From Nipponacmea schrenckii (Eukaryota; Mollusca; Gastropoda; Lottiidae): 64,000 nucleotides of DNA. The first letter of the stretch is position 1, and every line of letters starts with the position of its first letter. Location of the stretch: positions 16,365,769 through 16,429,768 of the forward strand of contig JAUJPP010000007.1 of assembly GCA_030562195.1 (NCBI GenBank), written 5' to 3'. A program made the translations under genes and the position numbers. Positions 1 through 12,872 of this stretch are shown piece by piece. Under the pieces are notes generated by a model that did not search any database, had not been told where the DNA came from, and saw only the letters and a program-made list of their open reading frames with translations.

Positions 1-692
1 TATCCATGTTTGAAAATCATAATGTCTTAAGATATTATGAATGTCCCGCCATATTGGAAAATCAAAGAGTTATAAATAGACAACTGCGCAGGCCCACACT
101 GATAAAACAAAAAGAAAGTACATGTAATAACAATTGTAGATTTTGTCAACAGGACACACAATTTTCAGACTGACTGAAGACCAGCCGCGTACAGCACGAA
201 AAAAAAATAAAAAGTGAAATTTTTGAGGTATATTTCAAGGTATTTTGCGATTTTCTTAGAGCTTGAGTATTTCTGAGGACTGTTTAAATGTAACAAAGGC
301 CCAAAACGACCCCTAAAAATCAAGATTGTGCCCCTTAAATATATAAAACAATCTACTTTGTATTGGGTATTATTCTCTACGTTTGGGCGATTTACAAATA
401 TGAGTTTCGGCGATCCGCATATCTTTTTTAGATTAAACGACCCTCTATCCATTTTTTATTATGATTTTAACTTATTATCTATCTTAATTGATGATGAGGG
501 CTAAGGATGGGGAGGGGCAAAGAGGGAAAGGGGGAAAAGGGGGGTATGGGAGCGTTTGTTATGAAATCAAAATCCATTTCTGATGCACATTTTTTTTATT
601 TTAATAAACCCTTTTTGTCTTTTGCTTAACGAACGAACGAACGAATCCCTGGATGGAACGCACTGCTTCAGTGCCGTTAGGCGTACGGCTCT

Positions 693-726
<34 letters not shown>

Positions 727-879
727 GGAAGCTCGCTAGCCCAAACGGAAAAAGATAGACTAATTTTGTTTTCACCAATGGTTTTTATATGGGCTGGAAT
801 CAAAAATGAATATCTAACATAATATTTTCGCTAACCCGAAAGTGGCTAATTGCATAATATGCAAATAAGATTTCAAGCT
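1..879. other. Non-coding stretch with G-rich tract and 31-T homopolymer
   Basis: No convincing gene is seen. Positions ~506-549 carry a purine tract with at least five closely spaced runs of three or more G, which fits a G-quadruplex pattern. Positions 695-725 are an uninterrupted run of T. The short open frames here have low-complexity products and no splice or family support. Confidence 0.6.
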
Positions 880-2107
880 AGCTCGGGCCCTAATAGTCGC
901 ATCGGTCTGAAATTTACAGGATATAGGATAAGATAGGCAGCGCAATTAAAACTACATCATCAAAATTTTTTGATCACTTCCGGTTTGGGCGTGGGGACTT
1001 CCGGTTTTTTCGTCTCATGTCGGGCGACCCTGCTTCCCATGTAATTCAAGAATCTAAACAAAAACATTATATTTTAGCTATACTAAATGATTTTAATCCC
1101 CTGAGATGCAGAAAAATTAAATTGAATGTTGCGCATGCGCAGTTTTCAAAAATGGCAAATTTTCTTAAAAATTTAATAAGTCCGCCAATTATTAACCGAT
1201 TTTTATGATTTTGGTGTCTATCGAAACCTTGATACTTTATCTAAAAAATGTTGGGAACAGAATTTTGATTTTCGAATTTGAATTCTTTTTATGCCCGTTC
1301 GAATTTTTCGAAAATTTAAAACTCTATATCTCGTGACCTTGACCTTCAATGACCTTGACATTTGAGATGTAGAATGTCCTTGACCTCAGCTGTCTATAGA
1401 TGTGCTGATATTGCATGACAAATATTAACTTCCGGTTTTATAGCCCACCTAAATCTGACTATTTTGCAATTTTGGACGGTTATGTTACACTTTCGGGCTC
1501 TAATGTTCGGATCGCTCTGAAATTTACAGGATATAGATAGATACGCAACACAATTAAAAATATATCATCAAAATTTTTTGATCACTTTCGGTTTGGGCGT
1601 GGGGACTTCCGTTTTTTTTTTTTATCTCATTTCAGACGACCCTACATCCCGTGTAATTCAAGAATGTAAGCAAAAACAGTATATATTAGCTATACAAAAT
1701 AATTTGCATCCCTCGAGAAGAAAAAAATTCAAATTGCTAGTTGCGCATGCGCCATTTTTCCGAGAATGGCAAATTTTCTTTAAAATTTAATTAGTCCGTC
1801 ATTTATTATCCGATTTGTATGATTTTGGTATCTATCAAAACCTTGCTCCCTTATCTAAAGGATGTTTGAAACAGAATTTTGATTTTCGAACATGAATTTA
1901 TTTCATGCCTGTTTGAATTTTTTGAAAATTTGAAATTCTATATCTTGTGACCTTCACCTTCAATGACCTTGAAATTTTCCATATAGAATGGCCTTGACCT
2001 CAGCTGTCTATAGATATGACAATATTGAATGAAAAATATCAACTTCTGGTTTTATAGCCAACCGAATTCTGACATTTTTGAAACTTTGAACGGCAATATT
2101 ACATTTC
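880..2107. repeat. Tandem dimer of a ~610-bp repeat
   Basis: Two head-to-tail copies, ~886-1495 and ~1496-2107. Shared blocks include ctgaaatttacaggatata, catcaaaattttttgatcac and gtttgggcgtggggacttcc, and the gtaattcaagaat block. Both units end in a run that mentions tgaccttgac and tcagctgtctatagat. Indels and substitutions are scattered, so the duplication is not recent. Short open frames inside (1017-1208, 1578-1790) are shared only because the DNA is shared. No product is recognised. Confidence 0.8.
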
Positions 2108-3222
2108 CTTACGAACACATTGACTTGAGATTTTCTGTTTTATAATAGCCTCAAAACTCTTCAATAAAGGATATATGCCAAAAGTGCAGAAGCATATTTT
2201 AAAAACTCCAGTACTAACATAAAATATATTCATCCCACACCAATGTGGTATACATCATTGGACTCCAAATTAAATTGTCTCTTAAATGATATGCGACATG
2301 GTCGTTTTACCATGAAAATTTAAGCATTAATTTTAGATAAATTAACAAAATAAATACCAATTTTGGGTTTTTTATTTCATAAAATCTGTTTCAAATTGAT
2401 CAGTCAGGGTGTTAAAGGCTGTTATATAACATGTCAGTAAAACTGGTGGTTTAAATTTTCACACCTACTTGTCAAATCACTGAGCTGGGGAACAAATTAA
2501 TCTGATTATGTAATTTCTTAAAATATTTCCATTCAAATTCAAAACATACATCAAGTTAAAGAAGTAAATTCGCTTGTCATTGATCAGTTCGAATTTTGTT
2601 CGTATCTTAAATAGAAATGATTTTATAAAAAAAATGTCAAATACAGTCATGTGAAGAGTAGCAGACATAGAAGTCTTATAAAACACAGATGAACTATTGA
2701 CCACATTAGTCACGGTTCAACGCACACAGGTGGCCAAAGAGTAAATTAATCTAATGATATAATCTGATAACCCTAATAAAATTTATTTTTTTGTAAAATT
2801 TTTGCATACAAATTCAAAAAATATCTCTTTATAAAGCTGTGAATAAGCAAATTATCACATAGCTTGAATTTTCTCTCTATGTTAATTACAACCAAAGTTA
2901 CAAAATAATGTTTAAATTTGAATATAGAGAGTTTAAATTTCATGACAAATTGTCATCTTACTACCTACTTAAATTTTGGTTTAGAATTTATGTAAATATC
3001 CTACCGAAATCTTAAACATGTACAAAAATCTAATAAGGAACTGATAGTAGAAACTTATAGTAAAAAAAAATTGCCTCTATAGCGAAAGGTTTACGCTTAC
3101 AATTGTAGGCTGAAAAGTACCGGAATTCAAAGCTAGCAGGTTAGAAGTTTCAAAATGTTCGAAATCCATGGGATAACGCATAGTTGCCACGCTCGGAGCT
3201 GTTCACAGTTCTAGTCTTTCAT
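2108..3222. other. AT-rich non-coding stretch
   Basis: No gene is recognised. Two weakly similar blocks lie at ~2480-2560 and ~2740-2830 (both with aaattaatct followed later by acaaattcaaaa), suggesting an old diverged duplication. Nothing else stands out. Confidence 0.4.
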
Positions 3223-5232
3223 TGTTTTCTATAAAAGTTTTCTTTTTTAACAGCTGCTTGGGGTACAGTCATAACTGAGATTTTCGAAAAATTACAACTC
3301 CGAACAATCAAACTTAGGCTAGGCCTAGGCCTACTTTTTAGCTACTTTTCTGAAAACAGGAATAGACATTATTGAAATTTGGTGTTTGGATTATTTTGAC
3401 CTCAGAATTTCTGGGAGCTACAATTTTGACAATAGTGATATTGTTGTATGTGTACGTAGGCCGATTTTAATAAAGAATATTATATTTTATCATTGGTAAA
3501 GTAACTTGCCACCTAACCAGTGGCCTCAAATATTTGCTAAAGGTGCTGTAGTATATTGCCAAGTTATTCTTTTGATCTTGAATGACATTTCAATATAAAG
3601 TTATACATTGTAACAGTTATTCATATGACACAGCTGTTGGGGAATTATCATAACTTCCTGTGAATTAGCCAATCATATACATATGCAATAGTACATATGG
3701 TCAGTTGTAAGTTTGTCTTCAAGAATTAAACATGTTTTTTAAACTGTTCTCTTCTCAATGATATTAATTGAGGTTAATTGACTTAAAATAATATATTATA
3801 AGCAAATATATTACAGGTGCCATTGAAGATGTAACATAGCCATTGTTCTTTTCAAGTTGAGAAAAATAAAGAATATATCAAGAAATATTCCACCTACATG
3901 GTTAATAGATCGAATGCCCAACATTTTATTTTTTTTTTTTTTGATAGCCCAAGTAGTAGTAATCAGCCTTATCTGATTAATAATAGAACAACACTGTAAA
4001 AGCTATGATCGATATCTTTGCAGCTAGATTGTTCTAGATTCCAGTTTATATCAGGTCAGATGTTTTTTTTGGCAGGTAATTGTACCCTTGACATTGACTG
4101 TTCAGCAAAGTAAATTTGTAAAAGCACAAAACTAAAGTTAGGTCAAAGAGTAAATATTTACCCAGCAAAAAAGGTACATTATACTGACTGTTTCACCAGT
4201 TTTTGAATCACGACCCATGCCTTGTAAGAAGTTGTAAGGAACATCATGTCTACTTCTTTCTTCTAGTCAACTACTAGGCCTATTAGAACTAGGCCCAGTT
4301 CTCTGTATAGGCCTGGCCTAGCCTACTACTGACACTGATTGAGTGTTGACTCATGTTCTCTAGTCTTGTCTTCACCCCAAATCGATTCTACAAATCACTT
4401 ATAGAAGTTGGCACCGCTGGTAATTTCATCTAAATCCCTTTAAGTAGCAAACAGCTTTCAAATCTTCCATAATTCTGACACAAAGACGCCATTATTATTG
4501 ATGTCGACGCTTGATTTCAAACAAACGGTTTGTTTTCATTTTGTGACCTCGGCCGTTGTACCATACCAAATCGGAATCATGACAACTCGACCGAATAATT
4601 TTTTGTTTTATGCTTATTTGTTTAAAATAAGATGTCTTTCCAAAATGGACATCCTTACACCCGCGGACATTCAAACTGTCTCGGTCACAGTTTGAAATGT
4701 CCGCGACTAGTGCGCACGTGCAATTGGACATTTCAAACTGCTGGACATCTCAAACTGTCATACCGGAATCACATCGCGATGAGTGACGCCATAAACAGTT
4801 ACTGTAAGTGGAGTTTCTGTTTGAAAACTAGAATAGGACCAACTGATTCTGATACACATAAAGTTTTTTAAAAAAACCCAAACAATCCCTTTCATTTCAA
4901 ACCAATTCTGATTATCTTTGTAGCAATAACTTCGAAGGATCTTTCTTGAATAATTTTGACAAAAGTGATGTCAACATTAAAATTTAAGCCGTAATCTATC
5001 AAGTACAGTTTCCATATTGTGGCAAAGTCGCATCAAAAACGTACAAGATAGGCAGATAGAACTTACATGTACACTAAAGTGATCATTTTTAAAAAAGAGT
5101 ATTCACGAACGGCAGGGGTGACAATACTGTATGTCCACACCCTATTTTAAAAGGTAAGTAGTCATTTAGACACACTTTATTTTAAGAACACCTAATTTAG
5201 ACACAGTATTTTAGGCTCACGGTCAGATACTA
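3223..5232. repeat. Long duplicated segment, copy A (LINE-free)
   Basis: From ~3503 this matches the segment after 6440 nearly base for base: 3503-3536 with 6440-6472, 3539-4133 with 9825-10426, and 4134-5232 with 11100-12200. The weak match starts at ~3223. Copy A has ~250 bp (3253-3502) absent from copy B, and lacks the LINE (6473-9824) and the ~670-bp block 10427-11099. It runs straight into the N gap. Contents include aggcct-rich palindromes near 3320 and 4275-4320, and a hairpin of ~17 bp stem at ~4661-4705 followed by more copies of GGACATTTCAAACTG. Confidence 0.9.
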
Positions 5233-5732
5233 NNNNNNNNNNNNNNNNNNNNNNNNNNNNNNNNNNNNNNNNNNNNNNNNNNNNNNNNNNNNNNNNNNNN
5301 NNNNNNNNNNNNNNNNNNNNNNNNNNNNNNNNNNNNNNNNNNNNNNNNNNNNNNNNNNNNNNNNNNNNNNNNNNNNNNNNNNNNNNNNNNNNNNNNNNNN
5401 NNNNNNNNNNNNNNNNNNNNNNNNNNNNNNNNNNNNNNNNNNNNNNNNNNNNNNNNNNNNNNNNNNNNNNNNNNNNNNNNNNNNNNNNNNNNNNNNNNNN
5501 NNNNNNNNNNNNNNNNNNNNNNNNNNNNNNNNNNNNNNNNNNNNNNNNNNNNNNNNNNNNNNNNNNNNNNNNNNNNNNNNNNNNNNNNNNNNNNNNNNNN
5601 NNNNNNNNNNNNNNNNNNNNNNNNNNNNNNNNNNNNNNNNNNNNNNNNNNNNNNNNNNNNNNNNNNNNNNNNNNNNNNNNNNNNNNNNNNNNNNNNNNNN
5701 NNNNNNNNNNNNNNNNNNNNNNNNNNNNNNNN
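5233..5732. other. Assembly gap, exactly 500 N
   Basis: 500 consecutive N. The round length indicates a placeholder scaffold gap, not a measured distance. Copy A stops at the gap at the same base where, in copy B, a MITE-like element begins (12201). Confidence 0.99.
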
Positions 5733-6439
5733 AATCTAAACACTCACGAACATGTTGAACGTTCCCTATCTTAAATATCTTGTATTGGATGAAATTGGGG
5801 GCTTGTCTTTGGTCTAGTTTACCAAAAATGTGCTTAGGCAAAAAACAGGATCATCCGAAGTAACAATCAAAGAATATTTTTAATATAATGATAAAGATCA
5901 CAATTTCTATTTGATTTGAATGAAATTTGGAGTTATCTTTTATATTGATGAAATCTTGGACAAGTTTGATCTTGACGATTTTTCGGTGAACGTTTTTTGA
6001 GTTATTGGCCTTGACTAAGTCAAATTGCGTCGAAATAGACTTGTGGACACGATAGAGACAACAGTTTTCATCTGATTGAAATGAAATTTGGTGTGATCAT
6101 TGAAGTTGATGTCATCTTGTTCAAGTTCGAAATTGACATTTCGATATACTGTTTTTGAGTTATTGCACTTGACTTAGTCAAAACGCGGCTTGTGATTGCG
6201 ATAGACAATAGAGTTTTCATCTGATTTTAATGAAATTTGTTGTGAACATTTATATTGACGAGAACTTGGATTAGACCTAAATAATTTTAGAGTTTTTGCC
6301 TGTGTTAAAACAGAAAATATATTTTAAAGCGGGCGTATCTTGCTAGGCAACTACTTGTTAATCATTTTCATCCACAATTGATAAAGATTGCAACCAAACA
6401 ATCTTTAATTGTTTTCTATAATAAAAGTTTTCTTTTTTA
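5733..6439 (+). repeat. Degenerate pearl-like tandem-core element fragment
   Basis: Contains about three diverged ~150-bp units: tgaatgaaatttgg-type box, ...gacaagttt..., then gagttattg followed by gacttagtca. It ends at ~6333-6360 with gcgggcgtatcttgctaggc, a decayed version of the terminal sequence seen at 44022-44060. It belongs to the same family as the elements at 27573-28690 and 41911-44062. The 5' end is lost in the gap. Confidence 0.55.
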
Positions 6440-6472
6440 ACTTGCCACCTAACCAATGGCCTCAAATATTTG

Positions 6473-9400
6473 ATAATTTGTCTCACTTGCGCTTGGTAGT
6501 TGCATGTGAGATCTCTATCGATTAATTCCAAATTGTGAATGAATTATACTTCTGATATGGATATATTTTTGCATGGACGTTTGTATAGATACACAGAACC
6601 AGAATTATGAAGAAAAGTGTAATTTTTCACAAGATCTGTGCTTTTATTTGTATTTTTTGGATTTTCTATGTTTACATTTATAATTCAACAGTGATTAACT
6701 ACTCATTAATTGACATGAGTTCAGTATTTAAACAATATACCTCTACAACCTTGAAGTCATTTAACAATTGGAGAAGTGATCAATGTGAACAGGGATTAAC
6801 AGATTTGCTTAAGTCATATGGTATTTATTCATCCTTGAAAACAAAGAGGGGGAAAAGAGCTGGAAGAAAGTTGAAAAATAAATCTTTGAATTTTTGTCTG
6901 ATAAATATTAGATCTTTAAACGAGAACCATGTGAAATTAACTGAATATTTGCAAGACCAAAATTGTGGTATATGTCTTCTGACTGAAACTTGGCTAGACA
7001 GTAAAACATGTGGACCAATAGTTAGTGAATTGAAGAAATTGGGATATGCATTAGAGCATACACCCAGACCTCGTAGAGGCGGGTGAGTAGGCATCGTGTT
7101 CAAAAATGAGCTGAAAATTGAAAAGAAGAAAGTAGTTACATACAAAATTTTTGAGAACATTGAAATCATCCTAAAATCAAACAGTGGTACAGTGCGAATT
7201 GTTATTATTTATAGACCCCCAAATTCTCGAAAATCGTCATACGCGATTTCAGAGTTCTTTTCTGACTTTAGTGAATACTATGAATCTTTAATTTTGAAAA
7301 ATGGTAAACTAATCATTGCCGGTGACTTCAATATACATATGGATAATATCAATGATTCGACTGCTGAACGTTTCAAAGACATTTTAAGTTCATTCGGCTT
7401 AAAACAACATGTTCAAGAATCCACACATAATCGCGGCCACATCCTTGATCTGGTGTTAACACAAGAAGATGATCTACAATTGAGTAATCTGTGTGTGAAA
7501 GACGCTTGTCTGAGTGATCACATGGCCATTCACTTTTCCATTCCTTATTCAATCACTGAAATATCTCCTCAATTCGAAACCACCTATCGTAAATACAACA
7601 AAATTGACATTCCTGATTTCGTAAATGATATCAACGCCTCTAAACTTGTTCACCATGCGTTAACGGACCCAATGGATTTAGTAAATATCTATAATTCTGA
7701 AGTTGCATCCATCATCGATAAACATGCCCCTCCTTGTATTCGTAAAGTCAGTGTAAATCACAACAATCCTTGGTTTGATTCGGAAGTTAGAAATGCTCGT
7801 AAAGTGCGCCGTAGAGCTGAGAGAGTGTGGCGACGCTCGGGTTTGGTAGTTCATAAGGAAATATACAAATCGGAAGCTAAGAAAGTTGCGTCTCTGATCA
7901 AGGATAAAAAGATAAACTATTACAATTATAAACTTGAGCAGTGTGGGACAGATCAGAAGAAAATTTACAATGTCGTAAATGACCTCCTTAATCGTCAGAA
8001 GTTTAGTAACATTCTCCCAGATCATGATTCCTCACAGACATTAGCCGATAAGTTCGTCTATTTCTTCCAAGACAAAATCTTAAAAATCCAACAGAACATA
8101 TTAATCAAGAAGAACTTATTAACAGGTTCTACTCCTTCATACAGGGTTACTTCAACAGCTTTGTTCCATTCGTTCCAGACATTATCCTCTACCGAAATAA
8201 AAACAATAATTCAGCAATCAACATCAAAATCATGTGAACTTGATCCAGTACCAACATGGTTTTTGAAAGATCATTTAGACCTATTTATGCCCATCATTGC
8301 CGCCATCGTCAATTCAAGTCTGTCATATGGAATTTTTCCAATGAACCTTGCAAATGCTGTCATCAGACCTTTACTCAAGAAAACCAATCTCGATCCGGAT
8401 ATTCTAAATAATTATCGCCCTGTAAGCAATTTAAGTTTCATCTCCAAACTTGTAGAGAAATGTGTCTTGATCCAGCTCAATGCACACATATCCACCAATA
8501 ATCTGGACAATCCATTTCAGTCGGCCTATAAGCAATATCACAGTACAGAAACTGCTCTTATAAAGATCACCAATGATATCTACCGTGCTATGGACAAACA
8601 GCAATGTGTTCTATTATTACTTTTGGACTTGTCTGCTGCTTTCGATACTCTCGATACTGAAGACCTCCTTAGTGCCTTGTGGGAAGAAATCGGTGTGCGA
8701 GGAGATGCTTTCAACTGGTTCAAAACATACTTGACAAACCGCCACATAACTGTAGATGTTTCTGGGACTAAATCATCAGAATTGACAATGCCGTGTGGAG
8801 TTCCACAAGGTTCCGTGTTAGGACCGGTTTTATTTATAATTTTCACCAAACCATTATCAAATATAGCTCACCAACATGGACTAGCTGCCCACTTATTCGC
8901 TGACGACATTCAACTATACCTCACGTTCGAAACGTCAACACAATCTGAATCTGTCGAAAAGATCGAGTCATGCCTTACCGAAATTCACAATTGGATGACG
9001 ACCCACTTTCTTAAATTGAATCCTGATAAAACAGAGCTACTGGTATTAGGCACAAAGCAACAACTTGCTAAACTCAGGACAACACAAATCCAATTTGAAA
9101 ACGAACTGATTGTACCATCGGATAAAGCCAAAAATATTGGGGCTGTGATTGATTCTAATCTCTCTTTTAAACACCATATCAACGCCACATGTTCTTCTGC
9201 TTTTTTTTTCTGAAGCAAATATCGAAGATAGGAAAATGCCTTACTCGAACTGTCAAAGAAAATTTAATCCATGCCTTCATCACAACCAAATTAGACTATC
9301 ACAATGCCCTCTTCCATCGACTTCCAGAAAACCAAATCGAAAAACTACAACACATCCAAAATTCGGCGGCTCGACTTTTAACCAACACCAGGAAATATGA

Positions 9401-9824
9401 ACACATATCCCCAATTCTGAAATCCCTCCATTGGTTACCAGTCAATAAACGAATTGAATTTAAAATTCTACTACAAACTTTTAAGGCAATCAACAACAAA
9501 TCTCCAACATATATTCAAAATCTGATTGAATTTTCAAACCCATCAAGAGCGCTACGATCTTCAAGCCATAAATTCTTAAGCATACCATCTGTTAACCTTG
9601 AAATCACCAAGCGAGCTTTCTCGTACTCAGCACCCGTTTTATGGAACAATTTACCATCTGAACTTCGATTTTCAAACTCTATCGACACTTTCAAGAAAAA
9701 CTTAAAAACTTTTTTGTTTAATAGTGCTTAGATAATTCATTCACAGAAATATATTGGTCGAGGGCGCAATAGAAACTGAGAAGTAAATTGCGCCATATAA
9801 GTGAACTATTATTATTATTATTAT
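6473..9824 (+). mobile_element. Near-full-length L2/CR1-like non-LTR retrotransposon
   Basis: Boundaries come from comparison with the empty site in copy A. A ~134-bp leader precedes the first ATG (6607). Coding sequence for endonuclease plus reverse transcriptase follows. The 3' end has an inverted repeat ggcgcaat / attgcgcc (~9763-9795) and a tail of ATT trinucleotides (9808-9824), the usual tail style of CR1/L2-group LINEs, which is the basis for the clade call. No clear target-site duplication is visible; two target bases (ct) appear lost. Confidence 0.9.
6607..9731 (+). pseudogene. LINE ORF: EEP endonuclease + reverse transcriptase, two lesions
   Basis: Encodes the replication polyprotein of the LINE. 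Residues ~95-150 begin the exonuclease/endonuclease/phosphatase domain (NFCLINIRSLNEN; LTETWLD). The endonuclease continues with IIYRPPNS, AGDFNIH and LSDHMAIH. Reverse transcriptase motifs follow: NNYRPVSNLSFISKLVEK, LLLDLSAAFDT, CGVPQGSVLGPVLF and the catalytic FADDIQLY at ~8899-8922. The C-terminal part (LDYHNALF, LHWLPVNKR) is typical of the group. Two defects are visible. A TGA at 7084-7086 interrupts a glycine-rich stretch (RPRRGG|VGIVF). A one-base slip in the T run at ~9200-9209 moves the last ~170 codons to another frame (9189-9731). The rest is open, so the copy is young or the lesions are partly sequence errors. Inactive as written. Confidence 0.9.
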
Positions 9825-12200
9825 AAAGGTGCTGTAGTATATTGATGATATTGCCAAGTTAGATATTCTTTTGATCTTGAATGACATTTCAATATAAAGT
9901 TATACATTGTAACAGTTATTCATATGGCACAGCTGTTGGGGCATTATCATAAATTCCTGAGATTTAGCCAATCATATACATATATGCAACGGTACATGTG
10001 GTCAGTTGTAAGTTTGCCTTCAAGAATTAAACATGTTTTTTAAACTGTTCTCTTCTCAATGATATTAATTGAGGTTAATTGACTTAAAATAATATATTAT
10101 AAGCAAATATATTACAGGTGCCATTGAAGATGTAACATAGCCATTGTTCTTTTCAAGTTGAGAAAAAAAAGAATATATGAAGAAACATTCCACCTAAATG
10201 GTTAATAGATCGAATGCCCAACATTTTGTATTTATTTGGGAGCCCCAGAAGTAGTAATCAGCCTTGTCTGATTATTAATAGAACAACACTGTAAAAGCTA
10301 TGATCGATATCTTTCCAGCTAGATTGTTCTAGATTCCAGTTTATATCAGGTCAGATGTTTTTTGGCAGGTAATTGTACCCTTGACATTGACTGTTCAGCA
10401 AAGTAAATTTGTAAAATTACAAAACTCTGGTTTTAATACATGTTTATTGATTGTGGTTGCAAAACATGTAATGTCTCTTTAAATATATTGAAAACATAAT
10501 TAGTAAATGAGAACAATAGGATTTTTTTTAAACTTTGGAATCTGGACAGTCTGTTGATAAAGCACAATAAAGGTCTTTAAATGTAAACAGATTACATTCA
10601 CTGATAACTAAGGCACATCTAGTCGTTTTTCAGTTTCATTCAATGGCAAAGTTGTACTTCTTCACAAATATTTGTCTCCAATAGTCCATGTTGATCCATT
10701 TGGCCTACAGATAAAAAAAAATTATAAGCTATATTTTATACAACAATGAATCAATTTGTAATATTTTATTATTTAAATCACATATTAAAATTAGATAGAC
10801 ATGAGCTATTTGATTGGAACAATAGAAAGTATTTTAATCTATCTTATTAATTTTAAGATAGTTAAAGCCTATAATAGGCTATCTGCTAGGTCTATACACG
10901 GTCTTGAAGATTTTAAAATGGTCTAAATGAAAGATTTTCTTGAAATTACAACCTTTTCACAAATGGTAGAGATGCAAAATAGTTACGAACTAGGCCTATG
11001 TTTGTGTGTGTTATTTTGTGAGCCATACCTATTGGGGCTAGACTGGAAATGAAACAGTCTTGTTCTGTTCTTCGCTAGGTCTTTTGAACACAAATTATTA
11101 AAGTTAGGTCAAAGAGTAAATATTTACCCAGCAAAAAAGGTACATTATACTGACTGTTTCACCAGTTTTTGAATCACGACCCATGCCTTGTAAGAAGTTG
11201 TAAGGAACATCATGTCTACTTCTTTCTTCTAGTCTACTACTAGGCCTATTAGAACTAGGCCTAGTTCTCTGTATAGGCCTGGCCTAGCCTACTACTGACA
11301 CTGATTGAGTGTTGACTCATGTTCTCTAGTCTTGTCTTCACCCCAAATCGATTCTACAAATCACTTATAGAAGTTGGCACCGCTGGTAATTTCATCTAAA
11401 TCCCTTTAAGTAGCAAACAGCTTTCAAATCTTCCATAATTCTGACACAAAGACGCCATTATTATTGATGTCGACGCTTGATTTCAAACAAACGGTTTGTT
11501 TTCATTTTGTGACCTCGGCCGTTGTACCATACCAAATCGGAATCATGACAACTCGGCCGAATAATTTTTTGTTTTATGCTTATTTGTTTAAAATAAGATG
11601 TTTTTCCCAAAAATTGGACATCCTTACACCCGCGGACATTCAAACTGTCTCGGTCACAGTTTGAAATGTCCGCGACTCGTGCGCACGTGCAATTGGACAT
11701 TTCAAACTGCTGGACATCTCAAACTGTCACACCGGAATCACATCGCGATGAGTGACGCCATAAACAGTTACTGTAAGTGGAGTTTCTGTTTGAAAACTAG
11801 AATAGGACCAACTGATTCTGATACACATAAAGTTTTTAAAAAAAACCCAAACAATCCCTTTCATTTCAAACCAATTCTGATTATCTTTGTAGCAATAACT
11901 TCGAAGGATCTTTCTTGAATAATTTTGACAAAAGTCATGTCAACATTAAAATTTAAGCCGTAATCTATCAAGTACAGTTTCCATATTGTGGCAAAGTCGC
12001 ATCAAAAACGTACAAGATAGGCAGATAGAACTTACATTTAAACTAAAGTGATCATTTTTAAAAAAGAGTATTCACGAACGGCAGGGGCGACAATACTGTA
12101 TGTCCACACCGTATTTTAAAAGGTAAGTAGTCATTTAGACACACTTTATTTTAAGAACACCTAATTTAGACACAGTACTTTAGGCTCACGGTCAGATACT

Positions 12201-12628
12201 AGTAAGGCTACAAATTATTGCAAGATAGAAATTAATGCGTTTAATGTGACCTATTCGCATTAATTTGTATCCGCATTTTAAAATACATATTCCCAAGTGA
12301 AGTTTATGGAGTTAAAATATGGCTGACATTAGTGAACATCGATATATAGTATTTAAATTGAGACCGGGTGGGATTAAGTAATTAGGTAATTATTTCTAAA
12401 TTTGAAACTGATCAGTAATCAATGGCGTTAAATAAGAAATGTTCACACTTGACTATTTTAAATAAAATCTTGATCATTGTTCATGTATTCATTCATTAAG
12501 CACTTTAGAATTTTGATGATATTAAAAAATGCGACACCTATCGCGGATCGCATTAATTTATACTCGCATTTTAGTCTCTATACCCCATGTCACATTAATT
12601 TGTTGACGCATTATTTTCTAGCCTTACA
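12201..12628. mobile_element. MITE-like element with short terminal inverted repeats
   Basis: Left end gtaaggctacaaattattgc and right end ...aataatttt-rich stretch closing in tagccttac are inverted (GTAAGGCTA). Inner copies of attaatgcg / cgcattaat are also inverted. The flanks (atacta / cagtat) hint at a TA target. No open frame. It starts at the exact base where copy A of the duplication enters the N gap. Confidence 0.5.
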
Positions 12629-12872
12629 GTATGCACATGTCATTTAGGCACACGGTCAGATAAGCACATGTCATTTCGGCACATGTTATTTATTCACAGT
12701 GATTTGGGCACCCCTTCAATTTGACACATATTCATTTACACCGAATTGAATTAAAATCGGATGAAAACTATTGCCCCCCATTGTGTTAACAGATTTTGAT
12801 TATATTTTTTGCCTAGTCAAGGGCAATGACTGTTTATCGAAAAATCAAACAGGATTAAATAAATATACTTAC

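Larger units (their letters stand above)
6440..12200. repeat. Long duplicated segment, copy B, interrupted by a LINE
   Basis: Second copy of the sequence at 3503-5232, split by the LINE at 6473-9824 and carrying an extra ~673 bp at 10427-11099. Identity outside the indels is very high by eye, with mostly single substitutions. The flank at the LINE reads tatttg | LINE | aaaggtgctg, whereas copy A reads tatttg-ct-aaaggtgctg, so copy A supplies the empty site. Confidence 0.9.

Noticed and set aside
165..452. 95-codon minus-strand frame
   Set aside because: Low-complexity aromatic-rich product, no start context, no family.
4495..4731. 78-79 codon frame present in both duplicate copies (also 11461-11700)
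   Set aside because: Shared only because the DNA is duplicated. An indel changes the peptide between copies and no domain is seen. Kept only as a hairpin observation.
5192..5841. Two long minus-strand open frames of ~180-200 codons
   Set aside because: They are translations of the N gap.
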